Source of the DNA: Legionella quinlivanii
GTDB taxonomy: Bacteria > Pseudomonadota > Gammaproteobacteria > Legionellales > Legionellaceae
Direction of reading: 5' to 3'
DNA: 64,000 nucleotides
Assembly: GCF_900461555.1 (NCBI RefSeq)
Contig: NZ_UGOX01000001.1
Coordinates: forward strand, 2,493,501 to 2,557,500
This document shows, one piece after another, positions 20,280 to 30,344 of this stretch. The translations under genes were made by a program, and so were the position numbers. How positions within the stretch are numbered: the stretch's first letter is position 1; each line of letters starts with the position of its first letter. The notes below the pieces were generated by a model, which saw nothing but the letters and a program-made list of their open reading frames with translations, did not search any database and had not been told where the DNA came from.

Positions 20280-20327
20280 ACACAATATGTACTAAAATTT
20301 AATCATGATCGACACAATATATTGTGT
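20280..20327. promoter_or_regulatory. Pair of NrdR boxes in the nrdAB promoter
   Basis: ACACAATATGTACTAA (20280-20295) and the perfect palindrome ACACAATATATTGTGT (20312-20327) match the NrdR box and start 32 bp apart, the usual three-turn spacing. They lie 67-114 bp before the nrdA start. NrdR, an ATP-cone repressor, should silence nrdAB when dATP is abundant; its gene is not in the window. Confidence 0.85.
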
Positions 20328-20393
20328 TTTTTGACTCAAGCGGATAAAATGTTCTGCTCTGAAAAATAAAAACACAATAATTCTGGAGCGAAC

Positions 20394-23213
20394 ATGTCAG
20401 AACTTCTTGAGCCGGTAAAAGATGTGCCGTACATAAGTCAACTGGAATTGACCGCCAATGCCCCTGGTGCGATTAAAACCATTAAACGCAATGGGAAAGT
20501 GGTTGATTATGACGCGAGTAAAATCAGAATTGCCCTTACCAAAGCCTTTCTTGCAGAAGAAGGCGCTGCCGCTGCAACCTCCGATCGTATCCGGGAGCAA
20601 ATTGAAGAACTGACTAATCAGGTCACTCAAGCCTTTAAGCGACGCATGCCCACTGGTGGAACCATTCATATTGAAGACATCCAGGATCAGGTTGAGTTAG
20701 CCTTGATGCGCAGCAGCCATCACAAAGTGGCGAGAGCCTATGTGGTATACCGCGAGAAACACCGGGAAGCGCGTGAAGCCAAGCTGCAGCAACAGGCCAA
20801 AGACAGCAAGGTTCCCTTAATTGTCATGCCGGACGGAGAAAGCAGGCCGCTTGATATGTCCCGTGTACAGACCATTGTCGAGGAAGCCTGTCGAAATCTT
20901 TCCAACGTTCAGGCGGAGCCGGTCATTAAAGACGCATTACGTAACTTATACAATCAGGCTAAACTGACAGAAGTTCATAAAGCCCTGATTATGGCTGCCC
21001 GTGCGCTGGTTGAGCGTGAGCCTAATTATACTTATGTCAGCGCACGCCTGTTGCTTGACAGCCTGCGCAGTGAGGCACTGTCTAAATTAGGTATGCAGAC
21101 TGAGGCCACTTTTGATGAAATGAGCAATCTCTACCCTGCTTATTTCAAAGCCTATATTGCTCAAGGCATTAAACAAGGCCTGCTGGATCATAAACTGGGT
21201 GAATTTGATCTTGAAAAACTGGCAAAAGCCTTATTACCGCAGCGCGATATGCAATTTACCTATCTGAGCCTGCAAACACTTTACGATCGCTATTTCATTC
21301 ATGAAAAAGGCATTCGCTACGAATTACCACAAGCCTTTTTTATGCGTGTCGCGATGGGGCTGGCTACTCGTGAAGCCAATCGCGAAGCCAAAGCCATTGA
21401 GTTTTATCAATTGCTATCCTCATTCGATTATATGTCATCAACTCCTACTCTGTTTAATTCCGGTACGGTCAGGCCTCAATTATCGAGCTGCTATCTGACG
21501 ACAGTTCCTGATGATCTGGATGGCATTTACGGTGCCATCAAAGACAATGCCTTACTGTCCAAATTTGCAGGCGGGCTGGGTAATGATTGGACTCCAGTTC
21601 GTGCAATGGGTGCTCATATTAAAGGCACTAATGGAAAATCACAGGGTGTTGTTCCCTTCCTGAATGTAGCTGACGCAACCGCAGTAGCAGTGAATCAGGG
21701 CGGCAAACGCAAAGGTGCTGTCTGTGCTTATCTGGAATGCTGGCATCGCGATGTTGAGGAGTTCCTTGAGCTTCGCAAAAATACCGGTGACGATCGCCGC
21801 CGTACTCATGACATGAATACAGCGCTGTGGATCCCTGATTTATTCATGAAACGTGTCCATGAAGAAGGCGAGTGGACGCTGTTTTCTCCTGATGAAGTAC
21901 CCGGCCTGCATGATCTCTACGGTCAGGCGTTTGAAGCAGCCTACAAAGAATATGAGAGCAAGGCACGTCTTGGTGAAATTCATAATGCCAAAACAATTCC
22001 CGCGGTTAAACTATGGCGGAAGATGCTTTCCATGTTATTTGAAACAGGCCACCCCTGGCTAACATTTAAGGATGTCTGTAATCTTCGCTCACCCCAGCAG
22101 CATGCGGGCGTTGTTCATAGCTCCAATTTGTGTACGGAAATCACTTTAAATACCTCCAGCGAGGAAATCGCGGTTTGTAATCTGGGCAGCCTTAATTTAC
22201 CGGCTCACATTAAAAACGGCAAAATTGATCGTGAAAAATTAAAACGCACCATTACAACTGCTGTTCGTATGCTGGATAATGTGATCGATATTAATTACTA
22301 TTCCGTGCCTCAGGCTCGAAACTCCAACTTAAAACATCGTCCAGTCGGTATGGGTTTAATGGGCTTTCAGGATGCGCTTTATGAAATGAAGCTCGATTAT
22401 GCTTCACAGGAAGCTGTCCAGTTTGCTGACGAATCAATGGAGTTAATCAGTTATTATGCCATTGAAGCGTCCTCTGACCTGGCCAAAGAGCGCGGCAGCT
22501 ACTCCACCTATGAGGGTTCATTGTGGAGCAAGGGCATTCTGCCGATTGATTCTATCAACTTATTGCAGCAGGCTCGCAGCAAATACCTGGAACAGGATCG
22601 CTCACAACGTCTGGACTGGGAAGGTTTGCGTGTGAAAGTCCGTACTCAGGGAATGCGTAACTCCAATGTAATGGCGATTGCTCCCACTGCAACCATTTCC
22701 AATATCTGCGGCGTTTCGCAATCCATTGAGCCTACCTATCAGAATCTCTATGTTAAATCGAATCTGTCCGGCGAATTTACCGTGGTTAATCCTTATCTGG
22801 TTGCCGATTTGAAAGCATTGAATCTCTGGGATGAGGTAATGGTCAATGACCTGAAGTACTATAATGGTAGTGTACAGCCTATCAGCAGAATCCCTGATGA
22901 ATTGAAATCGCGTTATGCAACCGCGTTTGAAATTGACCCCCTGTGGTTAATTGAAGCCGGTTCACGACGTCAGAAATGGATTGATCAAGCCCAATCATTG
23001 AACGTTTATATGGCAAAACCATCCGGTAAAAAGCTGGATCAGCTCTATAAGCACGCCTGGTTACGCGGTTTGAAAACCACCTATTATCTGCGAAGCCTTG
23101 GGGCAAGTAATGCAGAAAAATCCACAGTTACAGACGGTGCGCTCAATGCAGTCAAGATTGATGAGCCTAAAGTATGCTCTATCCTTGATCCCGATTGCGA
23201 AGCGTGCCAATAA
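20394..23213 (+). CDS. nrdA: Class Ia ribonucleotide reductase, large subunit NrdA
   Basis: 939 residues, long for the family because of extra N-terminal regulation. An ATP-cone lies at about 25-125 ([20 protein letters not shown]) and a second, divergent ATP-cone-like region at about 140-240. The catalytic barrel has [19 protein letters not shown] with the first active cysteine and [20 protein letters not shown] with the N-x-C-x-E triad and the second cysteine. The tail [12 protein letters not shown] supplies the redox-shuttle cysteines. It reduces NDPs to dNDPs with NrdB, encoded 11 bp downstream. Regulation: NrdR boxes, DnaA boxes and ATP/dATP through the cone. Confidence 0.97.
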   Translation: MSELLEPVKDVPYISQLELTANAPGAIKTIKRNGKVVDYDASKIRIALTKAFLAEEGAAAATSDRIREQIEELTNQVTQAFKRRMPTGGTIHIEDIQDQVELALMRSSHHKVARAYVVYREKHREAREAKLQQQAKDSKVPLIVMPDGESRPLDMSRVQTIVEEACRNLSNVQAEPVIKDALRNLYNQAKLTEVHKALIMAARALVEREPNYTYVSARLLLDSLRSEALSKLGMQTEATFDEMSNLYPAYFKAYIAQGIKQGLLDHKLGEFDLEKLAKALLPQRDMQFTYLSLQTLYDRYFIHEKGIRYELPQAFFMRVAMGLATREANREAKAIEFYQLLSSFDYMSSTPTLFNSGTVRPQLSSCYLTTVPDDLDGIYGAIKDNALLSKFAGGLGNDWTPVRAMGAHIKGTNGKSQGVVPFLNVADATAVAVNQGGKRKGAVCAYLECWHRDVEEFLELRKNTGDDRRRTHDMNTALWIPDLFMKRVHEEGEWTLFSPDEVPGLHDLYGQAFEAAYKEYESKARLGEIHNAKTIPAVKLWRKMLSMLFETGHPWLTFKDVCNLRSPQQHAGVVHSSNLCTEITLNTSSEEIAVCNLGSLNLPAHIKNGKIDREKLKRTITTAVRMLDNVIDINYYSVPQARNSNLKHRPVGMGLMGFQDALYEMKLDYASQEAVQFADESMELISYYAIEASSDLAKERGSYSTYEGSLWSKGILPIDSINLLQQARSKYLEQDRSQRLDWEGLRVKVRTQGMRNSNVMAIAPTATISNICGVSQSIEPTYQNLYVKSNLSGEFTVVNPYLVADLKALNLWDEVMVNDLKYYNGSVQPISRIPDELKSRYATAFEIDPLWLIEAGSRRQKWIDQAQSLNVYMAKPSGKKLDQLYKHAWLRGLKTTYYLRSLGASNAEKSTVTDGALNAVKIDEPKVCSILDPDCEACQ

Positions 23214-23224
23214 AGGAGAATTCC

Positions 23225-24328
23225 ATGTCAGAATTACAAGAAATATTAAATGCCCCATTATCTCATATGGGGGCAACCGGCCTGGAAGCTTTAGAGATGG
23301 GTGCAGGACGCATTCATGTTGATGATAAGCAAATTATTAATTGCCGGGCTGATTTAAATCAGCTCGTACCTTTCAAGTACAAATGGGCGTGGGATAAATA
23401 CCTGACCGGCTGCGCCAACCATTGGATGCCGAATGAAATTAACATGAGTGCCGATGTCGCCTTATGGAAAGATCCTAACGGGCTAACCGAAGATGAGCGC
23501 CTGATTGTGCTTCGCAATTTGGGATTCTTCTCCACAGCCGATTCATTAGTTGCCAATAATCTGGTATTAGCGGTTTACCGGCATATTACCAATCCCGAGT
23601 GTCGTCAGTACCTGCTTCGTCAGGCCTTTGAAGAAGCACTGCATACCCATGCATATCAGTATGTCATTGAAAGCCTTGGATTGGATGAAGCGGCGGTCTT
23701 CAACATGTATCGGGAAATTCCTTCGGTGGCGACCAAAGCAGCCTGGGCCCTGCCCTTTACCCAAAGTCTGGGTGATCCGAACTTCCATACCGGTACGCCG
23801 GAAAATGATCAGCGCCTGCTGCGTGATCTGATCGCATTTTATGTGGTTTTTGAAGGGATCTTTTTCTATGTCGGCTTTACCCAGATTCTGTCAATGGGCC
23901 GTCGAAATAAAATGGTAGGAACCTCTGAACAGTTCCAATACATTTTGCGCGATGAATCCATGCACATGAATTTTGGTATTGATGTGATTAATCAAATCAA
24001 AATCGAAAATCCGCATTTGTGGACACCCGCGTTTAAAGAAGAAATCATTCAGTTGATTCGTCAGGGTGTAGAACTCGAGTATCAATATGCCAGGGATACC
24101 ATGCCGCATGGTATTTTGGGAATGAATGCCGAAATGTTTGAAGAGTATCTCCACTTCATTGCCAATCGCCGTTTAAGCCAGATTGGCTTGCCAGAGCAAT
24201 ATCCTGGCGCCGAAAATCCCTTCCCCTGGATGAGCGAAATGATGGACCTCAAGAAAGAGAAAAACTTCTTTGAAACCCGTGTCATTGAATATCAGGCAGG
24301 CGGTACATTAAACTGGGATGACGAATAA
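23225..24328 (+). CDS. nrdB: Class Ia ribonucleotide reductase, radical subunit NrdB
   Basis: 367 residues from the ATG at 23225 with AAAGGAG upstream; an in-frame start at 23195 lies inside nrdA and is rejected. The di-iron ligands are seen in EEALHTHAY (E137, H140), [12 protein letters not shown] and [13 protein letters not shown]144, seven residues after E137, matches the radical tyrosine position (E. coli Y122), so this is a tyrosyl-radical enzyme. The C-terminal peptide GGTLNWDDE would bind NrdA. Confidence 0.97.
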   Translation: MSELQEILNAPLSHMGATGLEALEMGAGRIHVDDKQIINCRADLNQLVPFKYKWAWDKYLTGCANHWMPNEINMSADVALWKDPNGLTEDERLIVLRNLGFFSTADSLVANNLVLAVYRHITNPECRQYLLRQAFEEALHTHAYQYVIESLGLDEAAVFNMYREIPSVATKAAWALPFTQSLGDPNFHTGTPENDQRLLRDLIAFYVVFEGIFFYVGFTQILSMGRRNKMVGTSEQFQYILRDESMHMNFGIDVINQIKIENPHLWTPAFKEEIIQLIRQGVELEYQYARDTMPHGILGMNAEMFEEYLHFIANRRLSQIGLPEQYPGAENPFPWMSEMMDLKKEKNFFETRVIEYQAGGTLNWDDE

Positions 24329-24370
24329 CCTGCAATTCTGTGTTAATTAACTTGCTGTCCTTAAAATTTT

Positions 24371-24395
24371 CTCTCCCCTCAGGGGAGAGGTTTTT
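24371..24395 (+). terminator. Intrinsic terminator after nrdB
   Basis: CTCTCCCCT pairs perfectly with AGGGGAGAG and is followed by GTTTTT, 43 bp after the nrdB stop. It resembles the hairpins after infA but has the T-run of a true terminator. Confidence 0.75.
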
Positions 24396-24585
24396 GTCAT
24401 CCCTGCGAAACATTATTGCGTAAATAGAACCAAGCAACAAATAGGTCGTCTTTGCGAACAAAGTGAAGCAATCCGGATCGAAACTTGGACAAAGTAAGGA
24501 GATGGATTGCTTCGCTAACGCTCGCAAAGACAGCTTTTTGTGCACCTATCTTCATTTACATAACAACGCCTTCGCAGAGGTGACA
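24396..24585. repeat. Dispersed hairpin repeat, copy A
   Basis: About 190 bp with core inverted arms GTCTTTGCGAACAAAGTGAA and GATTGCTTCGCTAACGCTCG, and outer parts ATTGCGTAAATAG and ATTTACATAACAACGCC. The same plan recurs near 25912, 33161 and 39683. Non-coding and MITE-like. It fills most of the nrdB-24713 gap. Confidence 0.75.
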
Positions 24586-24644
24586 GTTCAATATAAACTG
24601 AGTTTAAAATTCACCCCTCATCCTATTTTCAAAAAAGCTATTTT

Positions 24645-24673
24645 TTGACAAAAATTCTTAAAAAATATAAAAT
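24645..24673 (+). promoter_or_regulatory. Strong sigma-70 promoter for the U-box gene
   Basis: Perfect -35 TTGACA (24645-24650), 17-nt spacer and TAAAAT (24668-24673). The transcript would start about 33 nt before the GTG start at 24713. Confidence 0.65.
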
Positions 24674-24712
24674 CCGCGCAAATTATAAACAATATCGATT
24701 TAGAGGTAATTC

Positions 24713-25834
24713 GTGCAATCAACAGCAATTATTCAAGCCGCGTTAACCAAGGATAAAGAACACAAAGTGTTATCTGAAAATGATTATATGGTTTCTGTTT
24801 TTAAAAAGGCTCTCCCGAACTCGAGGGGCAATGTGTTAAATGAATTTGTCAGTTTCCTTGAGTACCGCAGGAGTGGAACCTGGCTGCTCAGAGAGAGCCG
24901 CACCCCTGGTATGATTACCCTATCCTTCGTAACATTAAATCAGCCAGTCAAACACCAGCGCTATGCCTACTGTAATAACGAATGGCTCATTGTCACCAGC
25001 GAGTCAATTGAACAGACGAAATGCGATCCTTCTTTTAAACCGCATTACAAAGAAACCCTGGAAAAAAAAGAAACTGAAGACGGTCAGGAAAAAACAATGC
25101 TGTCCTCTTTACTGGATAAAATATTCACGAAGTTTCCGGAAATCGTCAAAGATAGATTACTTTTACCCACAGAGGAGCAAGCCTCTTCAAACTCAAACTA
25201 CATTCATCAAAGCCCTTATATTCACTGGCATGAGAAAGCGTTACCGAGCCCCAAAAAGTATGTTGAACCTCTGAAAGGTCTTGACAAAGCTATGAGCGTA
25301 CTGCGCATGGCAACAGGAAGTATTAATTACTGGGATAAAACCAAACCCTCTCTATTTCAAAGGTATCAGGAACTAACCCTTCCCGATCTAAAACTGTTCA
25401 AAAACGCTTTAAACCAGCCCTTTCCTTATGAATCCGGAATTGCCAAAGACATGAAGGATTTATTTTCAACATGGCTTCAAATAAACCGACTAGAGGAAGA
25501 TTTATTTTGCCCTGTGGAACAAGAGCTTTTTAGTGAGCCTTATGTGCTTGAATCGGGATATATCTTTAATAGCTCGGTATTATATCATAATGGAAAGCAT
25601 CTTGAGAAATGTCCCATCACCCGCAAGGAAATAGAGCAAAACCCCTCGCGCCTTAAAGGATACCGCAGTAAATTGGCGGAAGCATTGCTTATGTTTTATG
25701 ATGGGATCGCGGCCTATCAGAAATCTCAGACCACTTTCCTGCCGCATCAAAGGCCGCCAGAAAATGATCAGAAAGGGCAGCCGGAGGTCGATGAAAAAGA
25801 AGCTGAGAAAAACGATAGCCAATTTCGCTATTAG
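24713..25834 (+). CDS. U-box domain protein, putative E3 ubiquitin ligase effector
   Basis: 373 residues from a GTG start, AGAGGT six bases upstream. The U-box spans about 263-330: DLFCPVEQELFSEPYVLESG, then the hydrophobic YIFNSSVLYHNGK segment, CPITRKEI and a closing helix LAEALLMFYDGI. U-boxes recruit E2 enzymes; Legionella secretes U-box effectors such as LubX and GobX into host cells. The first 260 residues were not recognised and would hold the substrate- or membrane-binding part. The tail is acidic and polar (QPEVDEKEAEKNDSQ), as in Dot/Icm substrates. The gene stands alone between nrdB and proS, flanked by repeat copies A and B, consistent with acquisition. Confidence 0.7.
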   Translation: MQSTAIIQAALTKDKEHKVLSENDYMVSVFKKALPNSRGNVLNEFVSFLEYRRSGTWLLRESRTPGMITLSFVTLNQPVKHQRYAYCNNEWLIVTSESIEQTKCDPSFKPHYKETLEKKETEDGQEKTMLSSLLDKIFTKFPEIVKDRLLLPTEEQASSNSNYIHQSPYIHWHEKALPSPKKYVEPLKGLDKAMSVLRMATGSINYWDKTKPSLFQRYQELTLPDLKLFKNALNQPFPYESGIAKDMKDLFSTWLQINRLEEDLFCPVEQELFSEPYVLESGYIFNSSVLYHNGKHLEKCPITRKEIEQNPSRLKGYRSKLAEALLMFYDGIAAYQKSQTTFLPHQRPPENDQKGQPEVDEKEAEKNDSQFRY

Positions 25835-25911
25835 TCGTCGACTTGCCTGTGCCTTTGTCTTCCATAATAACAGCTTCGTAATTAATAATGGATTTACATC
25901 TATGCGGGACA

Positions 25912-26063
25912 GCTTTGCTGCATAAATGAGAATAATGCACCAAACTGTCTTTGCGAGCGTCAGCGAAGCAATCCACTTCCAGCTTTGTTCAAGGTTCGAT
26001 CTGGATTGCTTCGCTGACGCTCGCAAAGACGACAAGTTAGTAACAACGCCTTACCGAAATGAG
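25912..26063. repeat. Dispersed hairpin repeat, copy B
   Basis: Near-perfect inverted arms GTCTTTGCGAGCGTCAGCGA and GATTGCTTCGCTGACGCTCG, with TAACAACGCC at the right end. Member of the family described at 24396. It occupies the 341-bp gap between the U-box gene and proS; no other feature is seen there apart from the proS ribosome site. Confidence 0.75.
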
Positions 26064-26175
26064 AGCATTAATACATTGACTAACTGCTTCCCCGCTGTTC
26101 TATTACCCAAAACCGATTGCACTTTCCCTGCTGCTCCTTATAATAGCTTTATTCGTAAAATAAACAGGAACAACA

Positions 26176-27888
26176 ATGCGGGCTTCACAATGGTTTTTAC
26201 CGACTCTTCGCGAAACACCAAATGATGCAGAAATTGTGTCACACCAGCTGATGCTTCGTGCAGGTATGATTAGAAAACTGGGTTCAGGACTTTACACCTG
26301 GCTGCCTATGGGTCTTAAAGTGTTACAAAAAGTCGAACAAATAGTCAGAGAAGAAATGAATCGCTCACAGGCCATGGAAGTTCTTATGCCCGCTGTTCAA
26401 CCAGCCGAACTCTGGCAGGAAACAGGACGCTGGGATACTTTTGGCGGCCAGTTATTAACAATGACTGACAGCAACGAGCGTCACTACTGCTTCGGCCCCA
26501 CTCATGAGGAAGTCATTACCGACATTATGCGTAATGAGTTGCAATCCTATAAGCAATTGCCCGTGAATTTTTACCAGATTCAAACGAAGTTCCGTGACGA
26601 AATAAGACCGCGTTTTGGAGTAATGCGTGCCCGTGAGTTCATAATGAAAGATGCCTATTCTTTCCATCTAAGCCAGGAAAGTCTTCAAAAGACCTACAAT
26701 ACAATGTATCAAACTTACTGCAGAATTTTTGATCGCTTAGGCCTGCGTTATCGCGCAGTTGAAGCAGACACAGGAGCAATTGGCGGCTCCGCTTCGCATG
26801 AGTTTCAGGTCCTGGCTGATTCAGGTGAAGATATTATCTTTTACAGTAATGAGAGTGACTATGCCGCCAATGTCGAACAGGCTAGCTCAGTGATTCCTGC
26901 AAAAGCAAGTCCTGATTTGAGTCATGATATTCAACTGGTTGATACCTTGAATATGCGCTCAATTGACGAAGTCGCCAGCCATTTAAAGATTCAAGCGGCT
27001 GAGATGGTTAAAACCCTGATTGTAGAAGGACAAGAGCATCCATTGGTTGCACTGGTTTTACGCGGTGATGACGAGTTGAACGAAGTCAAAGCTGCCAAAC
27101 ATCCACTGGTGAAATCCCCGCTGCGTCTGGCTGACGATACAATGATAAAATCCTCACTGGGAGCGCCTGTCGGCTCTCTGGGTCCTGTGGGCTTATCCAT
27201 TCCTGTCATTGCGGATCATCATGCACTGGCCTTGGCTCATTTTGTCTGTGGCGCGAACATCGAGCATAAACACTATACTCATGCTTGCTGGGGAAGAGAT
27301 GCTCAATACCAGGATGCCTATGATTTACGCAGCGTTAAAGAAGGCGATTTGAGCCCGGATGGCAAAGGCAGATTATCTTCCTGCCGCGGAATTGAAGTCG
27401 GCCATGTGTTCCAGCTAGGTGATAAATACGCAGCCGCAATGAATGCTTCGGTCATCAATGAAGACGGTCAATTACAGGTCATGCAAATGGGTTGTTACGG
27501 CTTGGGTATCTCACGCGTAGTCGCTGCGGCTATCGAGCAGCATCACGATGAGCGAGGAATATTATGGCCCATGGCAATCGCCCCCTTCCAGTTGGTGATT
27601 ATCCCGATTAATGCTCAACGCTCTGAAACTGTGAGAGATGCAGCCGAAACACTATACAGGCAACTCACTGAGCTCGGTGTTGAAGTATTGCTGGATGACC
27701 GCAATGAAAGACCAGGCGTATTATTTGCAGACTCTGATTTGGTAGGTATTCCTCACCGTCTGGTCATCAGCGAACGTCATTTAGAACAGCAGTCTGTAGA
27801 ATATAAGGCACGGAATAAAGAAGAGCTTAGTATGATTCCGCTGGCTGAGGTAAGTGACTTTGTGAAACGTATATTAACTGCTAAATAA
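26176..27888 (+). CDS. proS: Prolyl-tRNA synthetase (bacterial type)
   Basis: 570 residues, full length. Charges tRNA-Pro. It starts [20 protein letters not shown], standard for the family. Class II motif 1 lies near [13 protein letters not shown], motif 2 in [20 protein letters not shown] and motif 3 in [20 protein letters not shown]. The YbaK-like editing insertion (about 225-400), which hydrolyses Ala-tRNA-Pro, separates motifs 2 and 3. The C-terminal anticodon-binding domain ends the protein ([20 protein letters not shown]). Confidence 0.98.
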   Translation: MRASQWFLPTLRETPNDAEIVSHQLMLRAGMIRKLGSGLYTWLPMGLKVLQKVEQIVREEMNRSQAMEVLMPAVQPAELWQETGRWDTFGGQLLTMTDSNERHYCFGPTHEEVITDIMRNELQSYKQLPVNFYQIQTKFRDEIRPRFGVMRAREFIMKDAYSFHLSQESLQKTYNTMYQTYCRIFDRLGLRYRAVEADTGAIGGSASHEFQVLADSGEDIIFYSNESDYAANVEQASSVIPAKASPDLSHDIQLVDTLNMRSIDEVASHLKIQAAEMVKTLIVEGQEHPLVALVLRGDDELNEVKAAKHPLVKSPLRLADDTMIKSSLGAPVGSLGPVGLSIPVIADHHALALAHFVCGANIEHKHYTHACWGRDAQYQDAYDLRSVKEGDLSPDGKGRLSSCRGIEVGHVFQLGDKYAAAMNASVINEDGQLQVMQMGCYGLGISRVVAAAIEQHHDERGILWPMAIAPFQLVIIPINAQRSETVRDAAETLYRQLTELGVEVLLDDRNERPGVLFADSDLVGIPHRLVISERHLEQQSVEYKARNKEELSMIPLAEVSDFVKRILTAK

Positions 27889-27895
27889 GTGAGTG

Positions 27896-27918
27896 GCCCG
27901 GTTGCCATGCAACCGGGC
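27896..27918 (+). terminator. Hairpin after proS
   Basis: GCCCGGTTG-CCATG-CAACCGGGC is a perfect 9-bp hairpin starting eight bases after the proS stop. A T-run occurs only 22 bases later (27940-27946), so efficiency is uncertain. The rest of 27919-28297 is AT-rich; only a TATAAT at 28224-28229 and the next gene's ribosome site stand out. Confidence 0.5.
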
Positions 27919-28297
27919 AGCTTAAATAGCTAAGTTGAGTTTTTTTGATAGCTTTAGATGGCTAAAAATAATTTATCTTTACTTAAATTTATTCAATTCA
28001 TATTTCCGATTAAATTTCAATACATTGCCTGCAAAACATCATTAAGCAATGCCACAACCTCTTTCCTTATGATTTGAGGCGCGAAAGTGTCTGTCAAAAA
28101 ATAAAGAAATGAATTCGGATTAAATTGCCACTAATAGGAACAAGTTTAACACTGGCAATCTTATCCAGCTTTCGTATTAACTGATTTTATTTGCTCAGCA
28201 TGAGCAATAATGGGTCTATATAGTATAATTGTAAGAACCGGAGAATCATTGTTCGTAAATTATGAAAACTCGAATGGCAGATAATAGGAGAGAGTCA

Positions 28298-30259
28298 ATG
28301 CCCCTACCTGATCCATACCATTTATTTGAATACAAAAGCGAGGAGTGGCCTTATCGGAGCTTCGAGGAGCTTTTAAAGACTCATGACTTAGCAAACGTGA
28401 ATATTGAGCCTCAAAATAAAAGCGCAACCGATGAAACCATTCTACCTAATTTCCTCCATTATCTGTTCGTACTTAATCCGATTCCGGATACTTATAAAGA
28501 CATGATTGCAGAAGGTAAAAAACAAAATCCTCACTATCGCTTTACTTTGTGGGTGGATAAGCACGTTTATGAAAAAGAGGAGTTTGAAAAACTAAAGCAA
28601 TGGGCAAAAGACAACTCTATCCATTTAGTAGACGTTAACAGCAGTGTCGGAAATTGTTTAGGGGATGCAGGCCTTTTATATCAAATGGAAATGAAAAAAA
28701 AATGGCCTGGAAGTGCCACTGATATGTTACGGTTAAAAATTCTTAGTCATTTTGGCGGTATTTATAGTGATACGACCGATATTGTTTGTACAGGAAAGTT
28801 ATCCGATAATGTTGCACTTTCGCATGGGGTTAACCTCAGTACCTACGGTCGTACCTTTTTTGAAGAAGACCCTTTAGAAAGCTTGAGAAAATATAATGCG
28901 TATGGATGGCCGGAGCCACGCGTAAGGACTGTTTTTAACAATGACTGGATAGCAGCAGTACCAAATAGTCCATTCATTCAAAATGCCATTGCTAGATTTC
29001 AGGAAAATTATACAAAACCATTAACTGAACTATTAACAGGTAAGTATGTAGACATTACAACTGACCGTAGCCTATACGATTATCGTGACTATCAACACAC
29101 CCCTATGCGAGCTTTCAGTGCCCAGCAGTTCAAGTTCGAATGGACAAAAGCAATGGCAGGTCCTGGCAATTTAGGAGCAGCTGTCTCTGATTTATCACAG
29201 GAAGCAGTAGACGCTATTCAGAACCAAGATTTAACAGATTATCCTGATACCAGTAAGTTTTTATTTTCCCTGGCTAGTACATGGGCAAAAAATCCTCCCC
29301 AGCGGAGTTCCAACAGTCTGACAGAAGAAGAAAAAGAAAAGAACAGACAATATCACATTACATTTCAATTACACCAATTAGTGATCGAGCCCAGAAGAAT
29401 ATTTTTTGAACTTTATGAGCATACTTCTGATCTTGAACGTGAACAGTTACTTAACAAACTTTTTGGAGATTTCAGAGATCAATTGGAAGATGTGGAATAC
29501 ATTGAAATCAATTGGGGATCTCCTGTTAACAGCTATTCTATTGAAACTATTGAAAAAATATTAGATCCAGAATTTTTTCCTAAATTGAGTTATAAGGATA
29601 TATTCGAAGATTTTAAACAAGGAATTCCCGCTCCTGATCAAATTATCGAGAATTTAAGAGAGTCCACTCAACTAGGGAGCGATGGTGTGGCATACAGGAA
29701 AGCCGTAGCCCAATACCTTCATGAATATTCCCTTTATAAAACTTCCTGTGTCGACCCAGAAAAATTAAAGGTCATTCAGGCTGCCTGTAACGACAGCAAT
29801 CCCTATTTGACGAAGGCTGAAATAAAACTGGTAAATGAGACAACGGATATAGCTTTTATCAATAGCAACCTTATACCAGAGATAAATAACTTTATCACTA
29901 ATCAGATTAAACGCCTGGAAGGTGCTTTTTTTAAAAATAGCCAGACTATAAGTAAACTCGAACAATTTAAGGCACTTCAAGCAGAGTTTAAGGCATTTAA
30001 ACTGGAAGATATACATTCTATGCATAAGTTCTATTCTTGTGTCGAAAAAGTTCATAGTGCCTCAAACTTTCGGCGCTATGAAAAATTCGATAAAGCCAGG
30101 GCTTCCTTCTTTTCACCAAAAGAAACCACTGCGGGCACCGAATTTGATACGCTGATAAGGCAATCGCTCACAACAAACGCTAACAAATTAACAGACCAAG
30201 TGATAGAGTGTACGCTAGAGAGTCTTGATTTAACTAACAACTCAATGACCCCTACTTAG
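28298..30259 (+). CDS. Putative effector glycosyltransferase (toxin/sugar-binding DxD-type)
   Basis: 653 residues from the ATG at 28298, chosen for its AGGAGAGAG ribosome site; in-frame ATGs at 28262 and 28274 lack one. The N-terminal half matches sugar-binding GT-A glycosyltransferases as in clostridial toxins: LPNFLHYLFVLNPIP (49-63), NPHYRFTLWVDK (77-88), and GSATDMLRLKILSHFGGIYS followed by DTTD (138-161). The last replaces the usual D-x-D metal site with D-T-T-D. NDWIAAVPNSPFIQNAI and AGPGNLGAAV are further family landmarks. The C-terminal half is helical and unassigned. No signal peptide. A type IV-secreted glycosyltransferase like SetA or Lgt is inferred; substrate unknown. Confidence 0.65.
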   Translation: MPLPDPYHLFEYKSEEWPYRSFEELLKTHDLANVNIEPQNKSATDETILPNFLHYLFVLNPIPDTYKDMIAEGKKQNPHYRFTLWVDKHVYEKEEFEKLKQWAKDNSIHLVDVNSSVGNCLGDAGLLYQMEMKKKWPGSATDMLRLKILSHFGGIYSDTTDIVCTGKLSDNVALSHGVNLSTYGRTFFEEDPLESLRKYNAYGWPEPRVRTVFNNDWIAAVPNSPFIQNAIARFQENYTKPLTELLTGKYVDITTDRSLYDYRDYQHTPMRAFSAQQFKFEWTKAMAGPGNLGAAVSDLSQEAVDAIQNQDLTDYPDTSKFLFSLASTWAKNPPQRSSNSLTEEEKEKNRQYHITFQLHQLVIEPRRIFFELYEHTSDLEREQLLNKLFGDFRDQLEDVEYIEINWGSPVNSYSIETIEKILDPEFFPKLSYKDIFEDFKQGIPAPDQIIENLRESTQLGSDGVAYRKAVAQYLHEYSLYKTSCVDPEKLKVIQAACNDSNPYLTKAEIKLVNETTDIAFINSNLIPEINNFITNQIKRLEGAFFKNSQTISKLEQFKALQAEFKAFKLEDIHSMHKFYSCVEKVHSASNFRRYEKFDKARASFFSPKETTAGTEFDTLIRQSLTTNANKLTDQVIECTLESLDLTNNSMTPT

Positions 30260-30344
30260 AATTAGATGGATTATAACCACTTTGTTGTTTTTGGTGGTTC
30301 CGACTAGTGAACCTTCCTTCAAATAACAATCCGTGAACCGACGG

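Noticed and set aside
24282-24648. Small ORFs on both strands across the dispersed repeat after nrdB
   Set aside because: They arise from the repeat sequence, have no ribosome site and no conserved protein features; similar ORFs cross the other copies.
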